DNA from: Synergistaceae bacterium
Lineage (GTDB): Bacteria; Synergistota; Synergistia; Synergistales; Aminobacteriaceae
Length of the DNA stretch: 7,459 nucleotides
Reading direction: 5' to 3'
Assembly (NCBI GenBank): GCA_009784305.1
Contig: WRBZ01000038.1
Coordinates: 1-7,459 of the forward strand
Shown: piece by piece, positions 1-6,478 of the stretch
How the letters are laid out: each line of letters opens with the position of its first letter
Position numbering within the stretch: position 1 is the first letter of the stretch
Position numbers and translations under genes: made by a program
Notes under the pieces: generated by a model
What the model saw: only the letters and a program-made list of their open reading frames with translations
Told to the model about the DNA's origin: nothing
Databases searched by the model: none

Positions 1-108
1 CTTGAATTCTGCATAGACAGAAGTCAGGACTACGGCCGGCGGATCGATTCATTGCTTGATTCGCTTGCCGCGGAATCAAAGAAAGTGGTTGACGACAGTG
101 GGCAGTGA
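1..108 (+). CDS. rbfA: Ribosome-binding factor A, C-terminal end (partial)
   Basis: The frame opening at base 1 reads through 35 codons to a TGA at 106-108. It contains a stretch reading LEFCIDRSQDYGRRIDSLLD, which fits the conserved C-terminal pattern of RbfA (an x-P-x-L-x-F-x-x-D-x-S segment followed by R-I-D-x-L-L). RbfA is a small cytoplasmic KH-type protein that binds the 30S subunit and assists 16S rRNA maturation. Only the C-terminal tail lies in the window and the start is off the left edge. The identification is supported by the next genes: rbfA, nrnA, truB, ribF is a very common order downstream of infB. Its stop lies inside the start region of the next gene. The assignment rests on a short segment plus synteny. 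Confidence 0.8.
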   Translation, partial: LEFCIDRSQDYGRRIDSLLDSLAAESKKVVDDSGQ

Positions 109-1105
109 GGTATGCTATTCAGAGATAGAGAGAATTCTTGATTCTCATGAATATTGGTATATACTCTCGCATATAAAGCCTGACGGCGATACTTTAGGAT
201 CTGCATGTGCTCTTTACGCCGCAGGGATTGAAAGAGGAAAGCGCGTTTCCTGGGGAGGCGCAAGTCATGTTCCTATATCCTATAAATTTTTACCATTCAT
301 AGAAAATTACAAAAAAAGCGGCTGGATTGACCTTGAGAATTATAAAGATGAGGCGCCGCTTTTTATTTGTGTTGATACATCTACGTTGGACAGGACTGTC
401 GGGGGCCTGCATGGCCTATGGAAAATAATTAACATTGACCACCATGCCGACAATATGAAGTATGGTACATACTATCACATTGAGCCGGAAGCTTCTTCTA
501 CATCTGAAGTTATTTGGAGTTTCATGAAATCGCAGGATTGGGAAATTTCAAAGGTGATTGCTGTAGGTTTATATACCGGACTAATGACGGATACTGGAAA
601 CTTCTCTTTTAACAATACAAGAACAATCACTCATCATGCTGCTGCAGATCTTCTGGCAAGAGGCATAGACTCAAATTTTATAAGCCTTGCCGTTCTGGGC
701 AACAGGACCATAGAAGGAATGCATATTTGGGGTATTGCAATGGCAAAGATGCGCCTTGTTGGAGATAGAAAACAAATAGGATTCTCATACCTTACTCTTG
801 ATGATTTTCGTTGTACAGGCGCAAACCATGGGGAAACCGAGTTTTTGGTCAATCAGTTGTTATTTATTCATGGAGTAGAAATTGCGATTCTATTAATTGA
901 GGAAGTCTTGAATGTTCGAATAAGTTTTCGAAGCATCAAAGGAGGCGTTTCCGCCGGAAAAATGGCAAGAAAACTTGGCGGCGGAGGACATGAACTTGCA
1001 GCAGGCGCAACCAGCGATAAACCTATAAGCGAAGTTATCCCAATGATTCTTGATATGATTGAGGAAGAGTATGACAAGTGGGATTCTGTTACTGAACAAA
1101 CCTGA
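98..1105 (+). CDS. nrnA: DHH/DHHA1 phosphoesterase, NrnA-type oligoribonuclease / pAp phosphatase
   Basis: This family degrades 2-5 nt RNA fragments to mononucleotides and dephosphorylates 3'-phosphoadenosine 5'-phosphate, using Mn2+ in the cytoplasm. With the GTG at 98 the protein is 335 aa, a normal family length. The N-terminal DHH domain shows HIKPDGD at residues 25-31, a metal-binding aspartate in the ICVDTS strand, the signature DHH at 114-116, and GLMTDTGNF further on. The C-terminal DHHA1 domain carries the substrate-binding GGGGHELAAG motif near 294-303. The frame is also open upstream with TTG codons at 56 and 89. GTG 98 is preferred because it gives the usual ~20 residues before the first beta strand and overlaps rbfA by only 11 bases, although its ribosome binding site (AAAGAAAG) is weak. 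The last 35 bases overlap truB. Function is inferred from motifs; strict oligoribonuclease versus pAp preference cannot be read from sequence. Confidence 0.9.
   Translation: MGSEVCYSEIERILDSHEYWYILSHIKPDGDTLGSACALYAAGIERGKRVSWGGASHVPISYKFLPFIENYKKSGWIDLENYKDEAPLFICVDTSTLDRTVGGLHGLWKIINIDHHADNMKYGTYYHIEPEASSTSEVIWSFMKSQDWEISKVIAVGLYTGLMTDTGNFSFNNTRTITHHAAADLLARGIDSNFISLAVLGNRTIEGMHIWGIAMAKMRLVGDRKQIGFSYLTLDDFRCTGANHGETEFLVNQLLFIHGVEIAILLIEEVLNVRISFRSIKGGVSAGKMARKLGGGGHELAAGATSDKPISEVIPMILDMIEEEYDKWDSVTEQT
1061..1067 (+). promoter_or_regulatory. Ribosome binding site fixing the truB start
   Basis: GAGGAAG lies 3 bases before the ATG at 1071, inside the 3' end of nrnA. It favours ATG 1071 over the in-frame TTG at 1059, which would add four unconserved residues. 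Ribosomes finishing nrnA pass this site, so the two genes are probably translationally coupled. Confidence 0.55.
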
Positions 1106-1979
1106 GGGAATAAGGAGTGCCGATTGCGTAACGCGCGTTAAGCGCTATTTTAAAGAAAAGGCGGGACATGCGGGAACGCTTGACTCTACAGCTTGCGGGT
1201 TGTTGGTAATGCTTCTCGGTTGCGCGACGAGGCTTTCAGATTACATCATGCTCTTGCCAAAAGTTTACATTGCGGTCGTGCGCCTCGGTTCAGAAACCGA
1301 TACTGCGGATGCCTCGGGGGAAATAGTCAAGTGCGGAGATGCGCGTAATATAAATGAAAATGACGTAGATTCGATTCTCAACAGTTTTATAGGAGAAATA
1401 ATGCAGGCCCCGCCCGAGATATCCGCAGTAAAAGTTGGGGGAAAACCCGCTCACAAAATAATGCGTTCGATAAAGAAAGAAAATGCGGGAATGGAGTTTT
1501 CTCTTCCTGCCCGTTCCGTGTTTGTACATGATATAAGAAGGACATCTCCGGTTTCGGATTGTGAATTTGAAGTTAAAGTGCGTTGCGGCAAGGGAACTTA
1601 TATACGCAGCATTGCCCGCGATATAGGGAGAATGTTGGGCTGCGGAGGGCATATCAGGAAGCTGAAGAGGATTTCTATAGGGAGCTTTTCCGTTAGTGAC
1701 GCGCTTGACCTGGAGGAATTGTCAAGCGAAAAAATATTGCCAATGGAAAGCATAGCAGCATTTTATAATCGTATCCTTTTGAATACTGAAGCGGAATCGC
1801 GCCTCTTAAACGGTCTAAGCGTTGAATTGAACGGGGCGGGAGAATATATTACGGGAGTAACTGACGCAAAACAAGTCGCGGTGCTCGGGGAAAGACTTTT
1901 TGGATTTGCGGAAATCAGAGATGAAGAAGAAATTCCATACCTACATCCCCGCGTCAACATAATGAGGACATATGAATGA
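1071..1979 (+). CDS. truB: tRNA pseudouridine(55) synthase TruB
   Basis: TruB converts U55 in the T-loop of most elongator tRNAs to pseudouridine. The product from ATG 1071 is 302 aa, typical for the family. It opens with GILLLNKPEG, the usual N-terminal motif, followed by AGHAGTLDS, whose aspartate (residue 38) is the catalytic nucleophile. Further on are the conserved KVYIAVVRLGSETDTADASG strand region and the GTYIRSIARDIG motif, then a C-terminal extension resembling a small PUA-like domain and ending near a conserved HPRVNI. The loop after the catalytic Asp reads LDS-T-ACG where most family members have LDP-x-ATG, a mild departure in an otherwise intact enzyme. The gene overlaps nrnA by 35 bases, and its TGA stop overlaps the ATG of ribF. 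Identity is firm from motifs and gene order. Confidence 0.95.
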   Translation: MTSGILLLNKPEGIRSADCVTRVKRYFKEKAGHAGTLDSTACGLLVMLLGCATRLSDYIMLLPKVYIAVVRLGSETDTADASGEIVKCGDARNINENDVDSILNSFIGEIMQAPPEISAVKVGGKPAHKIMRSIKKENAGMEFSLPARSVFVHDIRRTSPVSDCEFEVKVRCGKGTYIRSIARDIGRMLGCGGHIRKLKRISIGSFSVSDALDLEELSSEKILPMESIAAFYNRILLNTEAESRLLNGLSVELNGAGEYITGVTDAKQVAVLGERLFGFAEIRDEEEIPYLHPRVNIMRTYE

Positions 1980-2959
1980 TAGCGGCAATAGGAGCGTTTG
2001 ATGGATTTCACGCCGGGCATCGTATTCTTTTGGAAGAAACCGGGAAACTTGCGCGGCAGAATAATACAGAATGGGCTGTAGTCACATTTTCCCCACATCC
2101 TGACGTTTACTTTGACAAGAATGTAAAACTTCTTTTTTCCGATTATGAAAAGAGCGCCGAAGCAAATTTTTTAAAGATACCTGAAGTTATAAAACTGCCG
2201 TTTGAACAAATTTGCAACATGCGCCCGGAAGATTTTCTGGAAATGTTGGCAAAAGAATACTCGGTCAGTGGGATAGTTGTAGGAAAAGATTTCAGGTTTG
2301 GCCGAAACGCCAGCGGGGATGGCTTTCTTATCAGGAGTTTTTGTATTGATAAAGCTTTGTTATGTTCGATAATTGAAACATTAAAGTACCAGGACGGGCC
2401 TGAAAACGGAAATAAAGTTTCCGCCTGCGTTTTACGGGAATGGTTAAGGGATGGTAGAATTAATGATTTACGAAACGCGTTGAAATTCCCATGTCCATTG
2501 AGCGGAATAGTGGTGCATGGAGAAGGCCGGGGCGTGAAAATCGGATTTCCAACCATTAATATTCTGACCTCAGCGGAGAAAATGCTTCCCGCAGAGGGTG
2601 TTTATGTAGTGTCGGTGTTGACAGATATTGGCTGGAGAGCCGGAGCGTTGTTTGTGGGAGTTCCCTCTATGTTTGAAGATGTGAAGGAGACTCGGGTAGA
2701 AGTTCATATTTCAGGCTTTTGCGGGGATTTATACGGCAGAAGGGTGACCGTTTTTTTAGAAGAATTTGTGCGCCCGCCGATGATATTCAGTGATGAGTCC
2801 AGGCTTGCTCGCGATATAGAATTATGCGTTGAAAAAGCTGCACGAGTATTCAATGCAAATCACAGCTTAAACGATGAGCTTTATCGTGAACTTCGAAACG
2901 CTTTTTCCGACTCGCACACCTTACGGCAAAGGGTGAGTCAAAGACAAAGTATTCATTAA
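1976..2959 (+). CDS. ribF: Bifunctional riboflavin kinase / FAD synthetase RibF
   Basis: RibF phosphorylates riboflavin to FMN and adenylylates FMN to FAD. The N-terminal FAD synthetase domain starts almost at residue 1 with GAFDGFHAGH (6-15), the HxGH nucleotidyl-transfer motif, and includes VVGKDFRFGRNASGDG near 100-115. The C-terminal riboflavin kinase domain shows GIVVHGEGRGVKIGFPTIN (177-195), whose PT-x-N binds nucleotide and metal, and RVEVHI with the likely catalytic Glu at 242, followed by GDLYG. The segment that normally reads N-I-G-x-R-P-T-F is replaced by FVGVPSMF. At 327 aa the protein is slightly longer than usual, with a polar tail of about 35 residues past the kinase domain. 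The ATGA overlap with truB and GAGGA at 1964-1968 support the start. Identity is firm; the altered kinase motif deserves comparison with relatives. Confidence 0.93.
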   Translation: MIAAIGAFDGFHAGHRILLEETGKLARQNNTEWAVVTFSPHPDVYFDKNVKLLFSDYEKSAEANFLKIPEVIKLPFEQICNMRPEDFLEMLAKEYSVSGIVVGKDFRFGRNASGDGFLIRSFCIDKALLCSIIETLKYQDGPENGNKVSACVLREWLRDGRINDLRNALKFPCPLSGIVVHGEGRGVKIGFPTINILTSAEKMLPAEGVYVVSVLTDIGWRAGALFVGVPSMFEDVKETRVEVHISGFCGDLYGRRVTVFLEEFVRPPMIFSDESRLARDIELCVEKAARVFNANHSLNDELYRELRNAFSDSHTLRQRVSQRQSIH

Positions 2960-2975
2960 ATATAAAACGTAATTT

Positions 2976-2982
2976 AAAGGAG
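2976..2982 (+). promoter_or_regulatory. Strong ribosome binding site for the nucleoside kinase gene
   Basis: AAAGGAG is followed by 10 bases and the ATG at 2993. An in-frame TAA at 2975-2977 rules out any start further upstream in this frame, so this site sets the short N-terminus of the kinase. Confidence 0.7.
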
Positions 2983-2992
2983 TGGATTTTTT

Positions 2993-4462
2993 ATGAGAAG
3001 CCTTAATTCTGCTTCCTATTGCAGCTCTTTGAGTTTTTTGCTTGTTATAGCATGCAGAAAGCTGCTTGGGAGGGATATAACCCTCAAACATTCAATAAGC
3101 GAAGCCTATTACTGGGAATTTCAGGACGGAGGGGGTATATCGGACGAAGATGTAAATCGTTTGTCTGATTACATTAAAGACCTTGTCAGCAAGGATATCC
3201 CATTTGAAAAAAGAATGATGTCCATGAATGATGCGCGTTCCGTATTTGAAAAGCAGGAACAGAAAGAATTTGCGGATCTTTTGGGGTTGGCTTGGGTTGA
3301 CCCTGTTGATGTATATTCATTTGGCGATTTGTACGGATTCTTTTATACACCGCTTGTTGAATCGTCAAAACATCTGAATCTATTTAAAATCTTCCGTTTT
3401 GCCTCCGGCATGTGCGTACAATGTCCTGAATATGAAGGAATGGAATTACCGTCATTCTACTCCACTTATGCCACGGAAAAATTATCCTCAGCGTTCCTGG
3501 GCTATGCTAATTGGCTTAAGATTCTTGGCGTAAGCTACATGAACAGCTTACACAGGACAATAAATAGCGGGGAAGGGAAACACCTGGTACTTGTTTCGGA
3601 AGCTTTTCACGCTCAGGAAATAACCGAAATCGCGGAAAGCATTTCGAGGAATGGAGCAAGAATCATTACTATTGCAGGCCCTTCAAGTTCGGGTAAAACT
3701 ACATTTTCGGAAAGGCTTAAGATTCAGCTTTACGTTTGTGGGAAACGCCCGGTCACCTTGCCGATGGATAATTACTTCCTCGATAGAAGTCAGTTTATAG
3801 CAGGTTCGGATGGGAAACCAAACTTTGAGGTACCGGAAGCGTTGGATCTCGATCTTTTAAAGGATCACCTGTCAAAAATGATTAAGGGAGAGGAAGTTCA
3901 AACGCCAAAATATGATTTCATCTCAGGGAAAAAGTACGCTGGAAAGATAATAAAACTCGATAAAGATGACGTCCTTATAATGGAAGGGATTCACGGCCTC
4001 AATGACAAAATATTAGGACAGATACCTTCGGAATACCTTTTCACATTATTTGCAGCTCCCATGACAGGGGTATGCCTTGACCCGTATAATCGCACGAGCA
4101 CCGGCGATAACAGGCTGCTGCGCCGGATAATAAGGGACAACAGGACCAGGGGCTACAGCGCCGAGAATACTCTTTCCGTATGGCCGAAGGTCGTCGCGGG
4201 GGCAGCAAAGTACATTTTCCCTTATCAAGGAAGGGCGGATAAGGTTTTTAACTCATCGCTCCCATATGAACTTGCGGTTATAAAAAACTATATAATGCCC
4301 CTTTTTCATTCCGTTCCGGAAGATTCGCCGGTTTTTTGCGAAGTTTTACGTTTGCAGGGTATGCTTAAGTTTATTCCATCAATGAGCGCGGATAATATCC
4401 CAAACAACTCGGTACTGCGCGAATTCATAGGCGGGACCTGTTTTGATGAAGTGGAGAAATGA
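2993..4462 (+). CDS. Uridine-kinase-like nucleoside kinase with ThrRS-like N-terminal domain (TGS missing)
   Basis: This belongs to the large uridine-kinase-related family whose members usually have a TGS domain, a threonyl-tRNA-synthetase second-domain (SAD-like) module and a C-terminal P-loop kinase, about 550 aa in total. Here 489 aa are encoded. The SAD-like module begins almost immediately (SLSFLLVIACRKLLG, then LKHSISEAYYWEF at 31-43 and the DIPFEKR region near 68-74). The kinase half has Walker A GPSSSGKTT (229-237), DNYF (259-262), the YDFISGKK segment, EGIHGLN (331-337), RLLRRIIRDNRTRG (374-387) and a C-terminal REFIGG (476-481). All nucleotide-binding elements look intact, so ATP-dependent phosphorylation of a nucleoside or related small molecule is likely, but the substrate is unknown for this subfamily. 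The TGS domain is absent and there is no room for it before ATG 2993. It sits 33 bases after ribF, probably in the same transcript. Confidence 0.88.
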   Translation: MRSLNSASYCSSLSFLLVIACRKLLGRDITLKHSISEAYYWEFQDGGGISDEDVNRLSDYIKDLVSKDIPFEKRMMSMNDARSVFEKQEQKEFADLLGLAWVDPVDVYSFGDLYGFFYTPLVESSKHLNLFKIFRFASGMCVQCPEYEGMELPSFYSTYATEKLSSAFLGYANWLKILGVSYMNSLHRTINSGEGKHLVLVSEAFHAQEITEIAESISRNGARIITIAGPSSSGKTTFSERLKIQLYVCGKRPVTLPMDNYFLDRSQFIAGSDGKPNFEVPEALDLDLLKDHLSKMIKGEEVQTPKYDFISGKKYAGKIIKLDKDDVLIMEGIHGLNDKILGQIPSEYLFTLFAAPMTGVCLDPYNRTSTGDNRLLRRIIRDNRTRGYSAENTLSVWPKVVAGAAKYIFPYQGRADKVFNSSLPYELAVIKNYIMPLFHSVPEDSPVFCEVLRLQGMLKFIPSMSADNIPNNSVLREFIGGTCFDEVEK

Positions 4463-4484
4463 CAATTCACAACTCATACTCTAA

Positions 4485-4628
4485 CGGATTGATTACGTTG
4501 CCGACGAAGAATTTACCGCACGTTATCCGAAAAGCTGGGGCTGCTCCGTCGAAGTACTGTTCCAAGACGGCGCATTAGTCAGCAGAGATACTCTCGACGC
4601 ACAGGTCAATGTTACATGTACTATTTGA
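4485..4628 (+). pseudogene. Degraded C-terminal fragment of an MmgE/PrpD-family protein
   Basis: Between a TAA at 4482-4484 and a TGA at 4626-4628 the + strand frame encodes RIDYVADEEFTARYPKSWG followed by CSVEVLFQDGALVSRDTLDA. This resembles the C-terminal part of the MmgE/PrpD superfamily (2-methylcitrate dehydratase, cis-aconitate decarboxylase and relatives), where a D-x-E-[FL]-T-x-x-[FY]-P segment is followed by V-x-V-x-x-x-D-G and normally by G-D-P-x-N-P. Here the similarity ends just before the expected GDPxNP and the frame closes a few codons later. There is no start codon with a plausible ribosome binding site, and no trace of the several hundred preceding residues upstream, where the intact kinase gene ends at 4462. 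I read it as the relic of a gene otherwise deleted. The call rests on visual motif similarity only. Confidence 0.55.
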
Positions 4629-4636
4629 TTTACATT

Positions 4637-4716
4637 AGGAAACCTCTAAAAATAGTTTTTTAGAAAAACGATATAAGCTTATAAACAGCGAAAAATCGAA
4701 TTTTTAGAGGTTCCCT
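4637..4716. repeat. 80-base AT-rich palindromic element with terminal inverted repeats (MITE/REP-like)
   Basis: The outer arms AGGAAACCTCTAAAAAT (4637-4653) and ATTTTTAGAGGTTCCCT (4700-4716) are reverse complements at 16 of 17 positions. Inside lie three smaller palindromes: GTTTTT-TAG-AAAAAC (4655-4669), the perfect 12-base TATAAGCTTATA (4672-4683) and CGA-AAAA-TCG (4689-4698). The whole could fold into a closed stem with three side hairpins. It contains no reading frame of note. A 2-base TT flanks each side, too short to count as a target duplication. It could be a non-autonomous transposable element, a REP-type repeat or a structured intergenic terminator; copy number elsewhere in the genome would decide. 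Confidence 0.6.
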
Positions 4717-4724
4717 TTGTTTTT
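4637..4724 (+). terminator. Possible terminator at the convergent gene junction
   Basis: On the + strand the inverted-repeat element described at 4637-4716 is followed directly by a T-rich run (TTTGTTTTT, 4716-4724). A long stem followed by U-rich RNA is the form of an intrinsic terminator, and it stands where the kinase transcript must end before meeting the opposing genes. The stem is AT-rich and unusually branched, and there is no matching T run on the - strand side, so any activity for the opposite transcript is doubtful. Confidence 0.4.
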
Positions 4725-4732
4725 ATCTTTTC

Positions 4733-5740
4733 CTAATCGTTAGTCCCTGTCTTTTCCTGTACTGCAACGGCGACTGCAACCGAAGCTCCAACCATGGGAT
4801 TGTTCCCCATTCCTATAAGCCCCATCATTTCAACGTGCGCGGGTACGGAGGACGAGCCCGCAAACTGAGCGTCGCTGTGCATCCTTCCCATTGTGTCGGT
4901 CATACCGTAAGACGCCGGGCCTGCGGCCATGTTATCGGGGTGCAGCGTACGTCCTGTACCGCCTCCAGAAGCGACTGAGAAATATTTCTTTCCATGCTCC
5001 ATTGCCCATTTTTTATACGTCCCCGCTACCGGATGCTGGAAACGGGTGGGGTTAGTTGAATTTCCGGTGATAGAAACGTCCACTTCCTCATGGATCATTA
5101 TCGCGACTCCTTCGCTGACATCGTCGGAACCGTAAACTTTGACTTTCGCCTTATCGCCTTCCGAGAACTTTACTTCTCCGGTTATATTCAGCTTGCCTTT
5201 TTCGTAATCGTACTCAGTCTCAACGAAAGTGAATCCGTTGATACGGCTGATTATATACGCAGCATCCTTTCCAAGCCCATTGAGAATGACCCTCAAAGCT
5301 TCCTTGCGGACCTTGTTTGCTGTACGCGCTATTCCTATCGCGCCTTCGGCAGCGGCGAATGATTCGTGCCCCGCGAGGAAACAAAAGCATTTCGTGCTTT
5401 CTCCTAAAAGCATCGCGGCGAGGTTTCCGTGCCCAAGCCCAACTTCGCGCTGTTCCGCGACGGAGCCCGGAACGCAAAAAGCCTGCAAGCCTTCCCCAAT
5501 TCTTTCAGCAGCTACTACTGCGTTTTTTGCGCCGGATTTTATCGCAATTGCGGCGCCCAGGATATAAGCCCAAACGGCGTTATCAAAAGCTATTGGTTGA
5601 ACTCCTCTAACTATATTTTCGACGTCTATCCCTTTGGACATGCAAAGATCCTTTGCATCTTCAAGAGTCGCCATGCCATGTCTTTTCAATTCCTCATCAA
5701 GTTTGGCTTTTCTTCTGTCGTAACCTTCAAAAGTTATCAT
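4733..5740 (-). CDS. GGGtGRT family protein (function not established)
   Basis: The 335-aa product carries the family-naming motif GGGTGRT at residues 259-265, followed by LHPDNMAAGPASYGMTDTMG, and is intact from start to stop. Other visible features are a charged N-terminal segment (1-40), a small-residue-rich region with KCFCFLAGHESFAAAEGAIG (117-136; cysteines 118 and 120), a basic segment after it, and a glycine/alanine-rich C-terminus ending in MGNNPMVGASVAVAVAVQ. There is no signal peptide or convincing membrane segment, so it is probably cytoplasmic. ATG 5740 has an excellent ribosome binding site (AGGGGGAG at 5747-5754, 6-base gap) that overlaps the stop of the NifU-like gene. That 12-base spacing, and my recollection that the two families usually travel together, point to a shared task. 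I do not know a demonstrated reaction; a link to iron-sulfur or sulfur chemistry is inference from the partner only. Confidence 0.88.
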   Translation of the reverse strand: MITFEGYDRRKAKLDEELKRHGMATLEDAKDLCMSKGIDVENIVRGVQPIAFDNAVWAYILGAAIAIKSGAKNAVVAAERIGEGLQAFCVPGSVAEQREVGLGHGNLAAMLLGESTKCFCFLAGHESFAAAEGAIGIARTANKVRKEALRVILNGLGKDAAYIISRINGFTFVETEYDYEKGKLNITGEVKFSEGDKAKVKVYGSDDVSEGVAIMIHEEVDVSITGNSTNPTRFQHPVAGTYKKWAMEHGKKYFSVASGGGTGRTLHPDNMAAGPASYGMTDTMGRMHSDAQFAGSSSVPAHVEMMGLIGMGNNPMVGASVAVAVAVQEKTGTND

Positions 5741-5752
5741 TTTGTTCTCCCC

Positions 5753-6445
5753 CTATTCCTTACGCGGATCAATTACCGTATCGGCTTCATCGAAACGACC
5801 GTAGGTCCCGATATTTTTCTCATAAGCGGTCTTAGGGTCAACGCCCTTTCTGATGGCTTCCATCATTTTTCCGAGGTGAACAAATTTGTAGCCTATTATC
5901 TCCTTACCCTTATCAAGAGCAAGCTCCAGTACGTAGCCTTCCGCCAATTCAAGATAACGCACTCCTTTAGCGCTCGTGCTGAACATTGTCCCAATTTGGG
6001 AACGAAGCCCCTTCCCCAAATCTTCAAGCCCGGCTCCTATTGGCAGCCCGCCTATGGAGAAAGCGGTTTGTGTGCGTCCATAAGCTATCTGAAGGAAAAG
6101 TTCCCTCATCGCGACATTTATTGCGTCACAAACGAGGTCCGTATTGAGGGCTTCAAGGATAGTTTTTCCCGGCAATACTTCAGCGGCCATAGCGGCGGAG
6201 TGAGTCATCCCCGAACATCCCAGTGTTTCGACAAGGGCTTCCTGAATGATTCCATCCTTTACGTTCAACGTAAGCTTACATGCTCCCTGCTGTGGAGCGC
6301 ACCAGCCTACGCCATGCGTAAGCCCTGAAACATCGCTTATCTCCCTTGCCTTCACCCAGCGTCCTTCAGCCGGAATGGGAGCAGGACCATGTTTAGCGCC
6401 TTTGGCAATACAAATCATCTCTTCAACTTCTCTTGAATAATCCAT
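5753..6445 (-). CDS. NifU/IscU-like iron-sulfur cluster scaffold-type protein paired with GGGtGRT
   Basis: The 230-aa product resembles the NifU N-terminal/IscU fold. GCSGMTHSAAMAAEVLPGKT (76-95) aligns with the IscU segment GCGxAxASSS that carries a cluster-ligand cysteine, and LVCDAIN (104-110) provides another cysteine in a helix. Cysteines at 49 and 56 (WCAPQQGAC) lie in the N-terminal part. Unlike IscU (about 130 aa), it continues for roughly 100 residues (YGRTQTAFSIGGLPIGAGLEDLG, then KFVHLGKMM and a final YGRFDEA...IDPRKE), a layout shared with the subgroup found next to GGGtGRT genes. It probably binds or delivers Fe-S clusters, but this subgroup is not proven to do so. ATG 6445 is chosen over the adjacent TTG at 6448; AGGGG lies just upstream. 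The stop (5753-5755) overlaps the ribosome binding site of the following gene. Confidence 0.85.
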   Translation of the reverse strand: MDYSREVEEMICIAKGAKHGPAPIPAEGRWVKAREISDVSGLTHGVGWCAPQQGACKLTLNVKDGIIQEALVETLGCSGMTHSAAMAAEVLPGKTILEALNTDLVCDAINVAMRELFLQIAYGRTQTAFSIGGLPIGAGLEDLGKGLRSQIGTMFSTSAKGVRYLELAEGYVLELALDKGKEIIGYKFVHLGKMMEAIRKGVDPKTAYEKNIGTYGRFDEADTVIDPRKE

Positions 6446-6478
6446 CAAATCAGCCCCTTTTATTCAAATATATTTAAA

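Noticed and set aside
56..97. N-terminal extension of NrnA from TTG 56 or TTG 89
   Set aside because: It overlaps the rbfA coding end, adds residues not expected in the family, and the TTG starts have no better ribosome binding site than GTG 98.
1290..1652. 120-codon open frame on the - strand
   Set aside because: It is antisense to the centre of truB, with no motif; the truB frame explains the sequence.
2143..2556. 137-codon open frame on the - strand
   Set aside because: It is antisense to ribF and its composition is that of a reversed coding region.
2909..2939. Hairpin GACTC..CACC / GGTG..AGTC near the end of ribF as terminator or attenuator
   Set aside because: The stem is interrupted by three unpaired bases, has no following T run and lies inside the ribF coding region; it may be chance.
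4637..4716. tRNA gene, suggested by the cloverleaf-like arrangement of palindromes
   Set aside because: There is no T-loop TTCRA, no anticodon-arm pattern and the stems are AT-only; it does not fit a tRNA.
5429..6328. Long open frame of 299 codons on the + strand
   Set aside because: It lies antisense to the NifU-like and GGGtGRT genes, spans their junction, has low-complexity composition with no recognisable motif, and lacks a good ribosome binding site. The - strand genes are clearly real.
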